Source: JAFDZV01 sp964455525
GTDB taxonomy: Bacteria; Bacteroidota; Ignavibacteria; OLB7
DNA: 64,000 nucleotides
Direction: 5' to 3'
Assembly: GCA_964455525.1 (NCBI GenBank)
Contig: CAYVWR010000012.1
Location: 62,001-126,000, forward strand
Each line of letters opens with the position of its first letter. Within the stretch, counting starts at the first letter, position 1. The position numbers and the translations under genes are program-made. The notes beneath the pieces are model-generated. The model was not told the DNA's origin and did no database searches. It was given only the letters and a program-made list of their open reading frames with translations. Of the stretch, positions 46,063-54,776 are shown piece by piece.

Positions 46063-47142
46063 TTAATAGGTGCCGTTCAGGATTTTATCCCGCAGTTCAA
46101 GGAAACGCCGTTTCCATATGGCGTAGGGCGTCAAGGTTTCAGCCGACCAGATATGGTTGACGTCGCGAACCTCTCCGTCGATGACCGGCAATGTCGCGCC
46201 TGATCCTGGAGGCCCGAGAAACAACTCGAAAGCGTCGTGGGTGGAATCGAACTTCTGTTCGCTGAAGTGCAGGAATACCACGGCCTCCTGACCGGGGCGC
46301 ATGGCGAACTTGCGTCCTACATTGATAAAGGTGCTATCGGCCTTTCTATCGGGGATATCGTAGTCGGCGTATGTGCGGGGGTTGTACTGGAAATAGAGGC
46401 ACGGCAAAGCGCTGATGGCCGCAGGCTGGCTTGCGCCGCCGCCGCGTTGCTCCTCGCAGGTCATGAACTTCTGCCCCTTGAGCGTATCCAGCACTTGTGC
46501 CGTCACGTTGAAGATATAGGGGCTGCCAAACGGGGCTCCTGTCGGGATGGAATCGACCGCGAGGGCCTTGATGCGGAGCACGTAATCAGGCAAGAGGATC
46601 GCCTTCAGTGCCGCCGCCTCGCCCGGTACGGATGCGGTTTCGGCCAGGGCATCGGGCAAAAAACGCGTTGTTCCCCCCAGTTCCGAGCGGAACAGCCAGC
46701 TTTTGAGCGCCGTTTCGTAATCGTATTGCTGGTACCGAAGCGGATCGTAATCCATCACGCTGTAGTAGCTGGCAAGGGTCTTTTGCAAAAGTGCGGGCGC
46801 TGCGGTCCATGCGCTGCTGGATTCCACCAGCCCGCCGTTTTGGTTGAAGCGGGCAAGGCTGTCGAGATGGATATAGGAGCGCAGCACGCGTTCCGGCATG
46901 TCGCTGCCAAGCGGCGGCAGCGTCCTGATGATCGGCACATGCAGATAGTAATAATGCCTCGCGCTATCATACCAATGCGAGGCAAAGGCCGTCCGGGAAA
47001 TGACGCGTTGGCCTGATTCATTTTGCGCCGCACCCTGTGCCGCCCCGATCAGAACGAACAGGAGACAGAGCGGAAGCATATGCCAAAGCTTTGGCCGCAG
47101 GCCCAAAGCGGCGCGTCTTTGCATAATGTGCGAATGATCCAT
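46063..47142 (-). CDS. Secreted protein of unknown function
   Basis: ATG 47142 gives 359 residues; 47187 and 47124 are other starts, and none has a good ribosome site. A signal peptide is clear (hydrophobic LPLCLLFVLIGAAQGAAQ). The mature protein is rich in Tyr and Trp. Its C-terminal half, with VTAQVLDTLKGQKFMTCEEQ, two cysteines 20 residues apart, and RPGQEAVVFLHF, has the strand pattern of netrin/TIMP-like (NTR) domains, but I cannot assert that. It has no T9SS tail. It lies 26 bases upstream of the matrixin-type protease gene, so a joint function, for instance as partner or inhibitor of the protease, is possible. Confidence 0.68.
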   Translation of the reverse strand: MDHSHIMQRRAALGLRPKLWHMLPLCLLFVLIGAAQGAAQNESGQRVISRTAFASHWYDSARHYYYLHVPIIRTLPPLGSDMPERVLRSYIHLDSLARFNQNGGLVESSSAWTAAPALLQKTLASYYSVMDYDPLRYQQYDYETALKSWLFRSELGGTTRFLPDALAETASVPGEAAALKAILLPDYVLRIKALAVDSIPTGAPFGSPYIFNVTAQVLDTLKGQKFMTCEEQRGGGASQPAAISALPCLYFQYNPRTYADYDIPDRKADSTFINVGRKFAMRPGQEAVVFLHFSEQKFDSTHDAFELFLGPPGSGATLPVIDGEVRDVNHIWSAETLTPYAIWKRRFLELRDKILNGTY

Positions 47143-47267
47143 CGTGGATGTGCAGGTATGATGAGAGATGAAATTCCCGGTGATCATTGCAACGGAGTCC
47201 GTAACCTACGAACATCTGTATACCTGGATGAGGTACATCTTTGTGTACCCATCCCTTCCGCGTTTCC

Positions 47268-47613
47268 TTAGAGCCTGAAGTTGACGTCAACTGCCAGCAC
47301 CGATGCTCCCCATCCAAGCCGGTGCATTGCAAGCGCCGAAGCAAAGAAGTAACGCACCCCGCGATGCTGCTACTGTAATACGACGCGCTCGTCTCGACGA
47401 TCCTGCCCTCCGGGCCTGTGCCACAATGCATTCACGATGATGTGGCCGAGGCTAAGGTCCGCGAACAGATCCCATTTTCTGCCGTTCAGGACAAAGTGGT
47501 ACGCGCCGAAGACGCTGACCGGCACCCACGAATACGTCCAGTAGTAACTGTTGCCCGATCCGCCGGATTATACATCGTCTATCTCGACTTTCCACCGGAG
47601 GGCAGGTAAGTCC
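47268..47613 (-). pseudogene. Frameshifted remnant of an outer-membrane beta-barrel gene
   Basis: Reading the minus strand, frame A gives GNSYYWTYSWVPVSVFGAYH and then DLFADLSLGHIIVNAL; a shift by one base gives GPEGRIVETSASYYSSSIAG; a return to frame A gives GVRYFFASALAMHRLGWGAS and ends VDVNFRL with TAA at 47268. The three pieces fit one barrel protein end to end: an extra base near TTGTGG (about 47422-47427) and a missing G in the G run (about 47357-47360) would restore one frame. A TAA at 47568-47570 also interrupts frame A. The N-terminal part with a signal peptide is not seen. It is either a decayed gene or the site of assembly errors. Confidence 0.68.
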
Positions 47614-47633
47614 CCGTTTGTTGTACCCTATGA

Positions 47634-47661
47634 GAAAGCCCGGATGAAGATCCGGGCTTTC
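47634..47661 (-). terminator. Hairpin downstream of rplS, second
   Basis: GAAAGCCCGGA / TCCGGGCTTTC is an 11-bp perfect stem with a 6-base loop. It lies in the rplS-to-pseudogene interval, just upstream of the barrel remnant on the minus strand. It may be a back-up terminator. Confidence 0.7.
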
Positions 47662-47730
47662 TGCGATATCCTGCGGCTTTTTGGTGCCTGCCTTAAAGGA
47701 GACGTGAAACGTTCTCTCTCTGCCAGACCA

Positions 47731-47777
47731 CAAAAAACAACACGGCCATCGCTTCTCAGGGAAACGATGGCCGTGTT
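47731..47777 (-). terminator. Intrinsic terminator of the ffh-rplS operon
   Basis: On the minus strand AACACGGCCATCG pairs with CGATGGCCGTGTT (13 bp) and is followed by GTTTTTTG. It begins 24 bases past the rplS stop: a classic operon terminator. Confidence 0.94.
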
Positions 47778-47800
47778 CATAGAGCTTGTCTGCCAGCCGA

Positions 47801-48184
47801 TCAGGTCGTCTTTGCACGAACGGCCTTCGGAGCAAGACCGCGCAGATAATAGAGCTTTGCGCGACGGACACGTCCTTCGCGAACAATGCGGACGCCCTGG
47901 ATGATTGGCGAATGAATCGGGAAGATCCTCTCGACACCCACTCCATTGCTCACCTTACGGACGGTAAAGGTCTCGCTGATTCCAGCGCCACGGCGGGAGA
48001 TAACGATTCCCTCGTAGTTCTGGATACGCTCCTTGTCTCCTTCCACCACGCGTACGGCAACATTAACAACATCGCCGGGGCGAAATGTGGGGAAAACGAC
48101 CTCGCTGCCGTCGGCAGTGCGAGCATTGCGGCTTGCCGCGGTTTGAGCAATCAACTGCTCCGTCAAGGCCTCGATCTCTTTCAT
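47801..48184 (-). CDS. rplS: Large ribosomal subunit protein bL19
   Basis: The 127 residues match bL19: FRPGDVVNVAVRVVEGDKER, QNYEGIVISRRGAGISETFT, FPIHSPIIQGVRIVREGRVR and RRAKLYYLRGLAPKAVRAK. It sits at the 30S-50S interface. GGAGG precedes the ATG. It is the last gene of the ffh-rpsP-rimM-trmD-rplS cluster, whose order is conserved across many bacteria, with a 131-base gap after trmD. Confidence 0.98.
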   Translation of the reverse strand: MKEIEALTEQLIAQTAASRNARTADGSEVVFPTFRPGDVVNVAVRVVEGDKERIQNYEGIVISRRGAGISETFTVRKVSNGVGVERIFPIHSPIIQGVRIVREGRVRRAKLYYLRGLAPKAVRAKTT

Positions 48185-48315
48185 GATACACCTCCACAGT
48201 TCTCGTGCACCATTGCAGCAGGGGGGGCTTACAAGCCAGCGCCAGGCTGATCCGGGAACGAGCTATTGGTTATAGGTTATGTTTTTATTGAACTCTAAAG
48301 CTTTCTGATAATCGT

Positions 48316-49026
48316 TTACTCCTCATCGAGGAGCGAACTGCGGCGCTCGCGGGTGCGTTTCAATGCCTCGTTCTCGCGCCACTCGGCGATCTTTGCATGA
48401 TCGCCGCCAAGGAGCGTATCGGGAACCTGCATGCCGCGATACTCGGCCGGCTTCGTGTAATGAGGGGCATCGAGCAGTCCGGTTTGAAACGAGTCGCTCA
48501 GCGCCGACTCGCTGTCGCCGAGGGCGCCTGGCAGGAGCCGTACAAGAGCATCGGTCACGACCAGAGCCGGAAGCTCACCGCCGGTGAGCACATAATCACC
48601 GATCGAGATCTCCCGTGTGACAAGCGTTTGCCGTATGCGCTCATCAACCCCTTTATAATGTCCGCAGAGCAGGATCAGATTCCTCATCATCGAGAGACGA
48701 TTGGCGGCCGTCTGGCTGAAGAGTTCGCCATCGGGGGAGAGGAAGATCACCTCATCATACTTCCGTTCCGCCTTCAATCGCTCGATGCATTCAAAGATCG
48801 GTTCCGGACGGAGTATCATACCGGCACCTCCACCATAGGGGGTATCATCAACCTGTTTATACCGCCCGAGGCCGTAATCATGCAGGTTATGGATATGAAT
48901 CTCCACCAGGCCCCGTTCCTGTGCTCTTTTGAGAATCGATGCATTGAGGACGCTCTGGAACGTCTGCGGCACAACGCTGATGATGTCGATTCTCAGATAG
49001 GGCTTTTCCGCCTTAGCGTTCTCCAT
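48316..49026 (-). CDS. trmD: tRNA (guanine-N1-)-methyltransferase
   Basis: The 236 residues form the trefoil-knot SPOUT methyltransferase: LRIDIISVVPQTF at the start, DDTPYGGGAGMILRPEPIFE, ILLCGHYKGVDERI, then EISIGDYVLTGGELPALVV and the C-terminal helical domain. It makes m1G37 in tRNA, which prevents +1 frameshifting. Its start lies within the end of rimM (14-base overlap), so the two are translationally coupled. The operon neighbours confirm the call. Confidence 0.97.
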   Translation of the reverse strand: MENAKAEKPYLRIDIISVVPQTFQSVLNASILKRAQERGLVEIHIHNLHDYGLGRYKQVDDTPYGGGAGMILRPEPIFECIERLKAERKYDEVIFLSPDGELFSQTAANRLSMMRNLILLCGHYKGVDERIRQTLVTREISIGDYVLTGGELPALVVTDALVRLLPGALGDSESALSDSFQTGLLDAPHYTKPAEYRGMQVPDTLLGGDHAKIAEWRENEALKRTRERRSSLLDEE

Positions 49027-49546
49027 CTTCCGGCTCCTCGACGACCATCCCCGGTATCGGACGGACGATCACCTTGCGTTCTGCGTGCCGACTTTCAACG
49101 ACAAACTGCTCGATGGCAGGTATCATCCATTCACGTCCCTCCAACCGTATCATCCAGATGAAGTGGGCTGGGGTTTTGAAGATCGAGATGATATTGCCAA
49201 GGTTCTCCCCGGATTCATCGAAGACTTCGTAGCCAACAAACTGGGGGTTGGCCAGAGGATCTTCATAACTGAGAAGTCCCATATCAACGAAGAGTGCCCG
49301 GTCGAGCAGGCGTTCGGCCGATTCGCGGCTGGTATAGCCTGCAAAATAGCAGGTGACATTGCCGACCCGAGCCTCGTATCGTTCCAGCCGAAACGGTTCG
49401 GTGAACGATTCCGAAAAGCCGAGCGAAACTTCACATGGCGCTGCAAGCATTGGCACTGCATCGCCATCGATCGAGAGCCGGATTCCACCGGCCAGGCCGA
49501 ATGTGCGGGTCAGCACACCGAGTCGTACGCGTGATCCGCTGGACAT
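49013..49546 (-). CDS. rimM: 16S rRNA processing protein RimM
   Basis: The 177 residues have a divergent N-terminal RimM domain (VRLGVLTRTFGLAGGIRL) and a PRC-barrel C-terminal domain (GYEVFDESGENLGNIISIF, then EWMIPAIEQFV and PIPGMVVEEPED). It assists maturation of the 30S head by binding protein uS19 and 16S rRNA. It overlaps trmD by 14 bases and follows rpsP by 89. The ATG at 49546 has only a weak purine run upstream. Confidence 0.93.
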   Translation of the reverse strand: MSSGSRVRLGVLTRTFGLAGGIRLSIDGDAVPMLAAPCEVSLGFSESFTEPFRLERYEARVGNVTCYFAGYTSRESAERLLDRALFVDMGLLSYEDPLANPQFVGYEVFDESGENLGNIISIFKTPAHFIWMIRLEGREWMIPAIEQFVVESRHAERKVIVRPIPGMVVEEPEDGER

Positions 49547-49635
49547 ATGCTAAAGTCAGGATACGACCAAACGCAGGGCGGCTCCGGGACCGGATGACGC
49601 CCTGCGAGTCGAATGTTCGGAAAGTTCGGATGCCG

Positions 49636-50172
49636 TTATGCTGCGGCTTCCTCGGTTGGGGCGCCTTCGGCCGCAGTGCCTTCGGCTGCGGCAGCCTCGC
49701 TTGCAGCCGCTTCAAGCTCGCGCTGTGCAGCGGCTTCTGCTTCTGCCTTGGCACGAGCTTCTTCCTCTTCCTTGGCGCGAATTGCTGCTTCTGCCTCAAG
49801 ACGGCGCTTCTCGGCGGCTTCCTGAACGGCGATGAGGTTCTGTGCCTCACGGTTCTGCTTTCTGGCCAGATGGTTCTCTACATTCTGGGCGATCTCCTCC
49901 TGATCCTTCCCCTTACGGTTCAGGTGAAGCTCAAGGAGCACTCCTTCACGGCTCAGCAGACCGCGAACCGTGTCGGTTGGCTGGGCGCCAACCTGAAGCC
50001 AATGCAGGGCGCGGTCGCGTTTCAGCGTGATCTGGCCGGTGGCAACCATCGGGTTGTACTGGCCAATCCTCTCAAGGAAACGACCATCGCGCGGACTGCG
50101 GCCGTCGGCAGCCACGATATCATACACCGGACGCTTTTTGCGTCCCACTCTTCTCAGGCGAAGCTTGACCAT
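49636..50172 (-). CDS. rpsP: Small ribosomal subunit protein bS16 with long charged tail
   Basis: Residues 1-80 are normal bS16 (MVKLRLRRVGRKKRPVYDIV, ERIGQYNP, RALHWLQVGAQPTDTVRGLL). The remaining ~98 residues are a low-complexity extension: a helical, coiled-coil-like part rich in Glu, Ala, Arg and Lys (about 100-150), then an Ala/Glu-rich tail ending EEAAA. Typical bS16 is 80-90 residues, so the extension doubles it; extended S16 proteins are known in Bacteroidota. The core binds 16S rRNA in the 30S body. It follows ffh by 146 bases. Confidence 0.96.
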   Translation of the reverse strand: MVKLRLRRVGRKKRPVYDIVAADGRSPRDGRFLERIGQYNPMVATGQITLKRDRALHWLQVGAQPTDTVRGLLSREGVLLELHLNRKGKDQEEIAQNVENHLARKQNREAQNLIAVQEAAEKRRLEAEAAIRAKEEEEARAKAEAEAAAQRELEAAASEAAAAEGTAAEGAPTEEAAA

Positions 50173-50318
50173 TTCTAAGTAGGTTCCTGTTATTGATACG
50201 TTGATTATAGAACGATACTCAAGGGGAGCGGAGTGCTTGCAAGCACCTCCGGGGGGGCATCGGTCGCACCTGGCGGCGCGAACAACGATCCCGGCCGGAG
50301 CCGTCCCGATGCCATTTT

Positions 50319-51662
50319 CTAGCGTTTCCGTCCCGCTGCTGCCGGAAGGTTCATGTTGCGCACCATATCGCGCATCTTGCCACCGGTAAGCTGGCGCATC
50401 TGCTTTCTCATCTCCTCGAACTGCTTCAGGAGGCGGTTGACATCCTGGAGCTGGGTCCCCGATCCGTTTGCGATACGACGGCGGCGGCTGCCATTGATAA
50501 GCTCCGGTTTGTTCCGTTCCTCCTTTGTCATGGAGGTGATGATCGCTTCAAGGCGCACAAAGGCGCGTTCGTCGATCTCGACTCCCTTCAGCGCACGGTC
50601 CATGCCGGGAAGCATGCCGATAAGGTCGCGAAGCGATCCCATCTTCTTGATCTGCTGGAGCTGTTCGTAGAAATCGTTCAATGTGAACTGATTTCTGCGG
50701 AATTTCTCTTCTAGCTTCTTGGCCTGCTCCTCGTCGAACTGCTGCTGCGCCTTCTCCACCAGCGAGATCACATCGCCCATGCCCAGGATGCGCGAGGCCA
50801 TACGGTCAGGATAGAACGGCTCAAGCGCATCGAGCTTTTCGCCGATGCCAACAAACTTGATCGGCTTCTGAACAACCGAACGAATGGAGAGGGCGGCGCC
50901 ACCACGGGTGTCGCCGTCGAGCTTGGTAAGGATAACGCCGTCGAAGTCGAGACGGTCGTGAAATGCTTTTGCAGTGGTAACGGCATCCTGGCCGATCATC
51001 GCGTCGACCACAAAGAGAATCTCGTTCGGCCGGGTCTTCTGCTTGATCCGCGCCACCTCTTCCATCATCTCTTCGTCGATGGTAAGGCGTCCTGCGGTAT
51101 CAATGATGATGACGTTACGACCGGTGCGACGCGCTTCGGCGATCGATTTCTCGGCGATCGCCACCGGGTTCTCGCCCGTAAGGTGGAACACCGGAACATC
51201 GATCTGCTCGCCGAGCGTCTTGAGCTGGTCGACGGCCGCCGGACGATAAGTGTCCGCGGCGACAAGCATCGGCTGGCGGCCAAGGCTCTTGAAATAATTT
51301 GCCAGCTTGGCGCCGTGAGTGGTCTTGCCAGAACCCTGAAGACCGCAGAGCATGATGATGGTTGGGCCTGCCGGCGCCATCTTGATGTCGGTCTTCTCGC
51401 TCCCCATCAGGTTGACAAGCTCATCATAGATGATCTTGACGATCATCTGCCCAGGGGTTACCGAACCGATAACATCCCGGCCAAGAGCTCGCTGCTTCAC
51501 GTCCTCAACGAACTTCTTCGTTACCTGGAAGTTGACATCGGCGTCGAGAAGAGCACGGCGAACTTCGCGCAACGCTTCGGAGACATTCTCCTCGCTCAGG
51601 CGCGCTTCACCGCTCAGGCGGCGTATAGCCTCGTCAAGTTTTGCACTTAAATTCTCAAACAT
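50319..51662 (-). CDS. ffh: Signal recognition particle GTPase Ffh (SRP54)
   Basis: The 447-residue protein has the N domain (1-85), the G domain with LCGLQGSGKTTHGAKLANY, DTYRPAAVDQL, DTAGRL and TKLDGDTRGGAALSI, and a methionine-rich M domain from about 300 (QIKKMGSLRDLIGMLPGM, MTKEERNKPELINGSRRRRI). It binds signal sequences on ribosomes and targets them to the membrane through FtsY. It heads the minus-strand operon. I did not find a 4.5S RNA gene nearby. Confidence 0.98.
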   Translation of the reverse strand: MFENLSAKLDEAIRRLSGEARLSEENVSEALREVRRALLDADVNFQVTKKFVEDVKQRALGRDVIGSVTPGQMIVKIIYDELVNLMGSEKTDIKMAPAGPTIIMLCGLQGSGKTTHGAKLANYFKSLGRQPMLVAADTYRPAAVDQLKTLGEQIDVPVFHLTGENPVAIAEKSIAEARRTGRNVIIIDTAGRLTIDEEMMEEVARIKQKTRPNEILFVVDAMIGQDAVTTAKAFHDRLDFDGVILTKLDGDTRGGAALSIRSVVQKPIKFVGIGEKLDALEPFYPDRMASRILGMGDVISLVEKAQQQFDEEQAKKLEEKFRRNQFTLNDFYEQLQQIKKMGSLRDLIGMLPGMDRALKGVEIDERAFVRLEAIITSMTKEERNKPELINGSRRRRIANGSGTQLQDVNRLLKQFEEMRKQMRQLTGGKMRDMVRNMNLPAAAGRKR

Positions 51663-52046
51663 CGGGATCTATGCGTGGAGCTAGGACTTTCGAGAAGGGT
51701 TCTGCCTTTGCTACGGTTTGAGCAAAGGATCACTAAAATAGGGGAAGAAAGGGAGTTTGCAAAGAATCTGGCGCTCTTTCGCTGAAGGAGTGGAGCCAGG
51801 CCCCTGTTATTTGCGCGCCAGCGCCGTACTGGCAATGCACTGATACAAAAGGATGCTTCCGCTGCATGCCTTGTTCTTCGGACAATCCATGCAATGCGGA
51901 TGTGAACGGGCCGATGAGGGAACCTTCTGGAACGGTTGTAGTTTCCAGGAAGAGGGATGCCTGTATGCTGCCCGGATCGCGCCCCGGGCAGGATGGCCGC
52001 TGCGGCATGACGATCATTATTATATAGACCACGACAGGATACTTCT
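51663..52046. other. Divergent region between ffh and FAD oxidoreductase
   Basis: This 384-bp region must hold the ffh operon promoter and that of the oxidoreductase. A plus-strand frame (51737-52027, between two stops) contains eight cysteines, including CTDTKGCFRCMPC at about 51840, but has no usable start codon before them. A second frame, 51853-52059, overlaps the next gene. I do not call either. Confidence 0.45.
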
Positions 52047-53381
52047 ATGCATCATGTAGCGATCATCGGCAATGGAGTGGCGGGAACCACGGCGGCCCGG
52101 CATATCAGGAAGATGAGCCAGCATGCTATCACAATGATCTCCTCCGAGTCCGACCACTTCTATGCACGTACGGCGCTGATGTATATCTATATGGGGCATC
52201 TGACCTATGAGAATACCAAGCCCTATGAGGATTGGTTCTGGGCGAAGAATCGAATCGACCTGGTCCGCGGACATGTGGAGGAGGTGGACATCGTGGGGAA
52301 GAGGCTGTTGCTGCGGGATGGGCGATCGATCGCATACGATACGCTGGTTGTGGCAACCGGATCGACCGTGAACAACGGTGGCTGGCCGGGAGAGGATGCC
52401 GATGGCGTGCAGGGATTGTATGGTCTCGACGATCTGGAGCGCATGCAACGGCATACCAGAGCCATAGAACGAGGGGTGGTGGTTGGGGGAGGGCTGATCG
52501 GCGTGGAAGTGGCGGAGATGCTCCGCGCGCGCGGCATTGCAGTCACCTTTCTGATGCGCGAGCAGACCTATCTCTCATCGCTTCTTCCGGTGGAAGAGGG
52601 GACGATCGTGAACCGCCATCTGATACAGCATGGGGTTGATCTGCGTGCCGGTACCATGCTGCGGGAGATTCTCGCTGATGAAAACGGCCATGTGCGCGCT
52701 ATCCTCACCGACGCCGGAGAGGAGATCGCATGCGGTTTTGTGGCGTTGACGATTGGCGTGCGTCCCAATATCGATCTTGCCCGTCGCTCCGGCGTGGAGA
52801 CGGCACGGGGGATACTGGTGGACGATTTCTTTCGGACAACTGTGCCCGATGTGTATGCCGTGGGGGATTGCGCCGAGTTCCGCAGCGTTCCACCCGGTGT
52901 GGCGCCGGTGGAACAGCTCTGGTATACCGGGCGGAGACATGGCGAGATCGCTGCACGGAATATCTGCGGGGAGAGTGTGCGCTACGAGCGGGGAGTGTGG
53001 TTCAACTCGGCAAAGTTCTTTGATATCGAGTATCAGACATATGGGAGGATATCACCGAAGCCAGCAGAGGGCGAAGAGACGATCTACTGGGAACACCCGG
53101 ACGGGCGACGCTGCATTCGGATCAATTATGATGCTGGTACCCGGCAGGTGCTTGGGTTCAATCTTCTCGGCGTCCGGTACCGTCATGCTATCTGCGATGC
53201 CTGGATAGGGGAGGGACGGACGATCGAGCATGTTCTGGAGAATCTAGCCGCTGCCAGCTTCGATCCAGAATTCCATTCCCGGTTCGAGCGGCATATCGTG
53301 CAGACCTATAACAGCAGCAATGGCGGTTCGCCTGTGGCTCCGGGACGTCGGCGAGGTCTGCTGCGCAATCTATTCGGATGA
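52047..53381 (+). CDS. FAD/NAD(P)-dependent oxidoreductase (NirB/rubredoxin-reductase type)
   Basis: The 444-residue soluble enzyme has two dinucleotide folds: VAIIGNGVAGTTAARHI at the N terminus for FAD and RGVVVGGGLIGVEVAEML (about residue 150) for NAD(P)H, with TVPDVYAVGDCAEF near 280. This is the pyridine nucleotide-disulfide reductase class II layout without redox-active cysteines, like the flavin part of nitrite reductase NirB or rubredoxin reductases. AGGA lies 7 bases before the ATG. A membrane polyferredoxin gene starts 12 bases after its stop, so the pair should act as one electron route, possibly from NAD(P)H to the membrane protein or the reverse. Confidence 0.87.
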   Translation: MHHVAIIGNGVAGTTAARHIRKMSQHAITMISSESDHFYARTALMYIYMGHLTYENTKPYEDWFWAKNRIDLVRGHVEEVDIVGKRLLLRDGRSIAYDTLVVATGSTVNNGGWPGEDADGVQGLYGLDDLERMQRHTRAIERGVVVGGGLIGVEVAEMLRARGIAVTFLMREQTYLSSLLPVEEGTIVNRHLIQHGVDLRAGTMLREILADENGHVRAILTDAGEEIACGFVALTIGVRPNIDLARRSGVETARGILVDDFFRTTVPDVYAVGDCAEFRSVPPGVAPVEQLWYTGRRHGEIAARNICGESVRYERGVWFNSAKFFDIEYQTYGRISPKPAEGEETIYWEHPDGRRCIRINYDAGTRQVLGFNLLGVRYRHAICDAWIGEGRTIEHVLENLAAASFDPEFHSRFERHIVQTYNSSNGGSPVAPGRRRGLLRNLFG

Positions 53382-53393
53382 ACATCGCGCCCT

Positions 53394-54776
53394 ATGAACA
53401 CCTACAATCCAAGTTTTCAATTGACGGCAAATCCGCCATCACATGGCGGTGCCATCGCACGAGCCGGCTTGTTTCTCCTTGCGGCAGGCCTGTTGGCGCT
53501 TGTTGTGGCGGCGTTGGGCCCGGGAAGCCGCCATCCCCTTCTCTTTCTGGTTGGTGGATTCGGTCTGGTGATTGTAGGATCGTTGCTCTATATACTAAAG
53601 GAGTATGGCCGCGAGGTTGCCGGAGGACACAATACCGGCGTGATGTTCTCTTCGGCTACCGCCCGTGGGGCGATCGGCTGGAGCCTCGGCATCATCTTCA
53701 CGGGGTTCTATGTGCTTGTGTACTGGCTCCCGGAAACGCTGGAGAATCTGGTGCGTGTCACCGACCCGTTGAGCGCTCTTCTGCGCGGCAAACCTGCCGA
53801 TCACTGGTTCCTGTATGGGACTCTTTATACGCTTGCGGTGCTTGTCATGGGGGTGCGTGCATTGCTGAAGTATCGCGGGAGCAGATACCAGATGCTCCGC
53901 ACGCTCTCTGTGATGTTCTTTCAGCTTGGATTTGCCTTTCTGATTCCTGCGCTCCTTCAGCTCTTCCAGAAGCCGGAGTTCTATTTTACTTATTTCTGGC
54001 CGCTGAAGTACGATTATCTCTTTCCTGGCACAATCGAATACCTGACGCGCGATGGTGGGCATCTCGGTGTGTTTATGGTCGCCTGGGGGGCGATCATGGC
54101 CTTTGTCGCCACTCCCGTGCTTACCTATTTCTGGGGCAAGCGGTGGTACTGTTCCTGGGTGTGCGGCTGTGGCGGCCTTGCCGAAACCGCTGGCGATCCA
54201 TACCGGCAGCTTTCGGATACCTCGCTTAGGGCTTGGCGGATCGAGCGATGGATGATTCACTCTGTGCTGGTGTTCATCGTGTTTGTTACAGCACTGCTCT
54301 GGACGAACTCGGCCACCGAGGGGGCTGTGTTTGGCGATCTCTCGAACATGTTCTCCCGAACCTATGGCTTCATCATTGGTTCGGTGTTCTCCGGTGTGAT
54401 CGGCGTTGGTTTCTATCCTCTTCTTGGTTCCCGCGTCTGGTGTCGGTTCGGTTGCCCGATGGCGGCCATCCTTGGAATCCTTCAGAAATATCTCTCCCGG
54501 TTTCGTATCACCACCAATGGCGGGCAGTGCATATCCTGTGGCAATTGCTCCACCTATTGCGAGATGGGAATCGATGTGCGCTGGTATGCGCAACGGGGCG
54601 AGAACATCGTGCGCGCCTCCTGTGTTGGCTGTGGCATCTGTGCCACTGTCTGTCCGCGCGGCGTGCTGGCGCTTGAGAATGGCCCGGTAGATGGACGCTA
54701 TGGGCGACCCGGGTTTGTACATGTGGATGCGGTGACGATAGCGGAGCGTACAGGGGATGCACCAAAGAGGATATAG
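53394..54776 (+). CDS. NapH/NosR-like membrane polyferredoxin
   Basis: The 460-residue protein has about six to eight membrane helices (first at residues 20-65), the RdxA/NapH-type loop WGKRWYCSWVCGCGG (about 250), SRVWCRFGCPMAAILG, and at the end two 4Fe-4S motifs: CISCGNCSTYCEMGID and CVGCGICATVCPRG. Relatives pass electrons between quinol or flavin centres and periplasmic reductases or the cytoplasm. Both ferredoxin clusters follow the last helix, near the membrane surface. The short gap after the FAD oxidoreductase supports a joint complex. No terminal reductase such as nosZ or nap genes is near, so the electron acceptor is unknown. Confidence 0.87.
   Translation: MNTYNPSFQLTANPPSHGGAIARAGLFLLAAGLLALVVAALGPGSRHPLLFLVGGFGLVIVGSLLYILKEYGREVAGGHNTGVMFSSATARGAIGWSLGIIFTGFYVLVYWLPETLENLVRVTDPLSALLRGKPADHWFLYGTLYTLAVLVMGVRALLKYRGSRYQMLRTLSVMFFQLGFAFLIPALLQLFQKPEFYFTYFWPLKYDYLFPGTIEYLTRDGGHLGVFMVAWGAIMAFVATPVLTYFWGKRWYCSWVCGCGGLAETAGDPYRQLSDTSLRAWRIERWMIHSVLVFIVFVTALLWTNSATEGAVFGDLSNMFSRTYGFIIGSVFSGVIGVGFYPLLGSRVWCRFGCPMAAILGILQKYLSRFRITTNGGQCISCGNCSTYCEMGIDVRWYAQRGENIVRASCVGCGICATVCPRGVLALENGPVDGRYGRPGFVHVDAVTIAERTGDAPKRI

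Noticed and set aside
47452..47946. A 164-codon minus-strand ORF overlapping the rplS end
   Set aside because: It is a shifted frame across the rplS terminator hairpins; part of it coincides with the barrel remnant only out of frame.
50000..52046. 4.5S SRP RNA near ffh
   Set aside because: No hairpin with the conserved GGAA/AGCA-type domain IV loop pattern was found by eye.
53378..54229. A 283-codon plus-strand ORF overlapping the polyferredoxin gene
   Set aside because: It is the wrong frame of the polyferredoxin gene, whose motifs lie in the frame starting at 53394.
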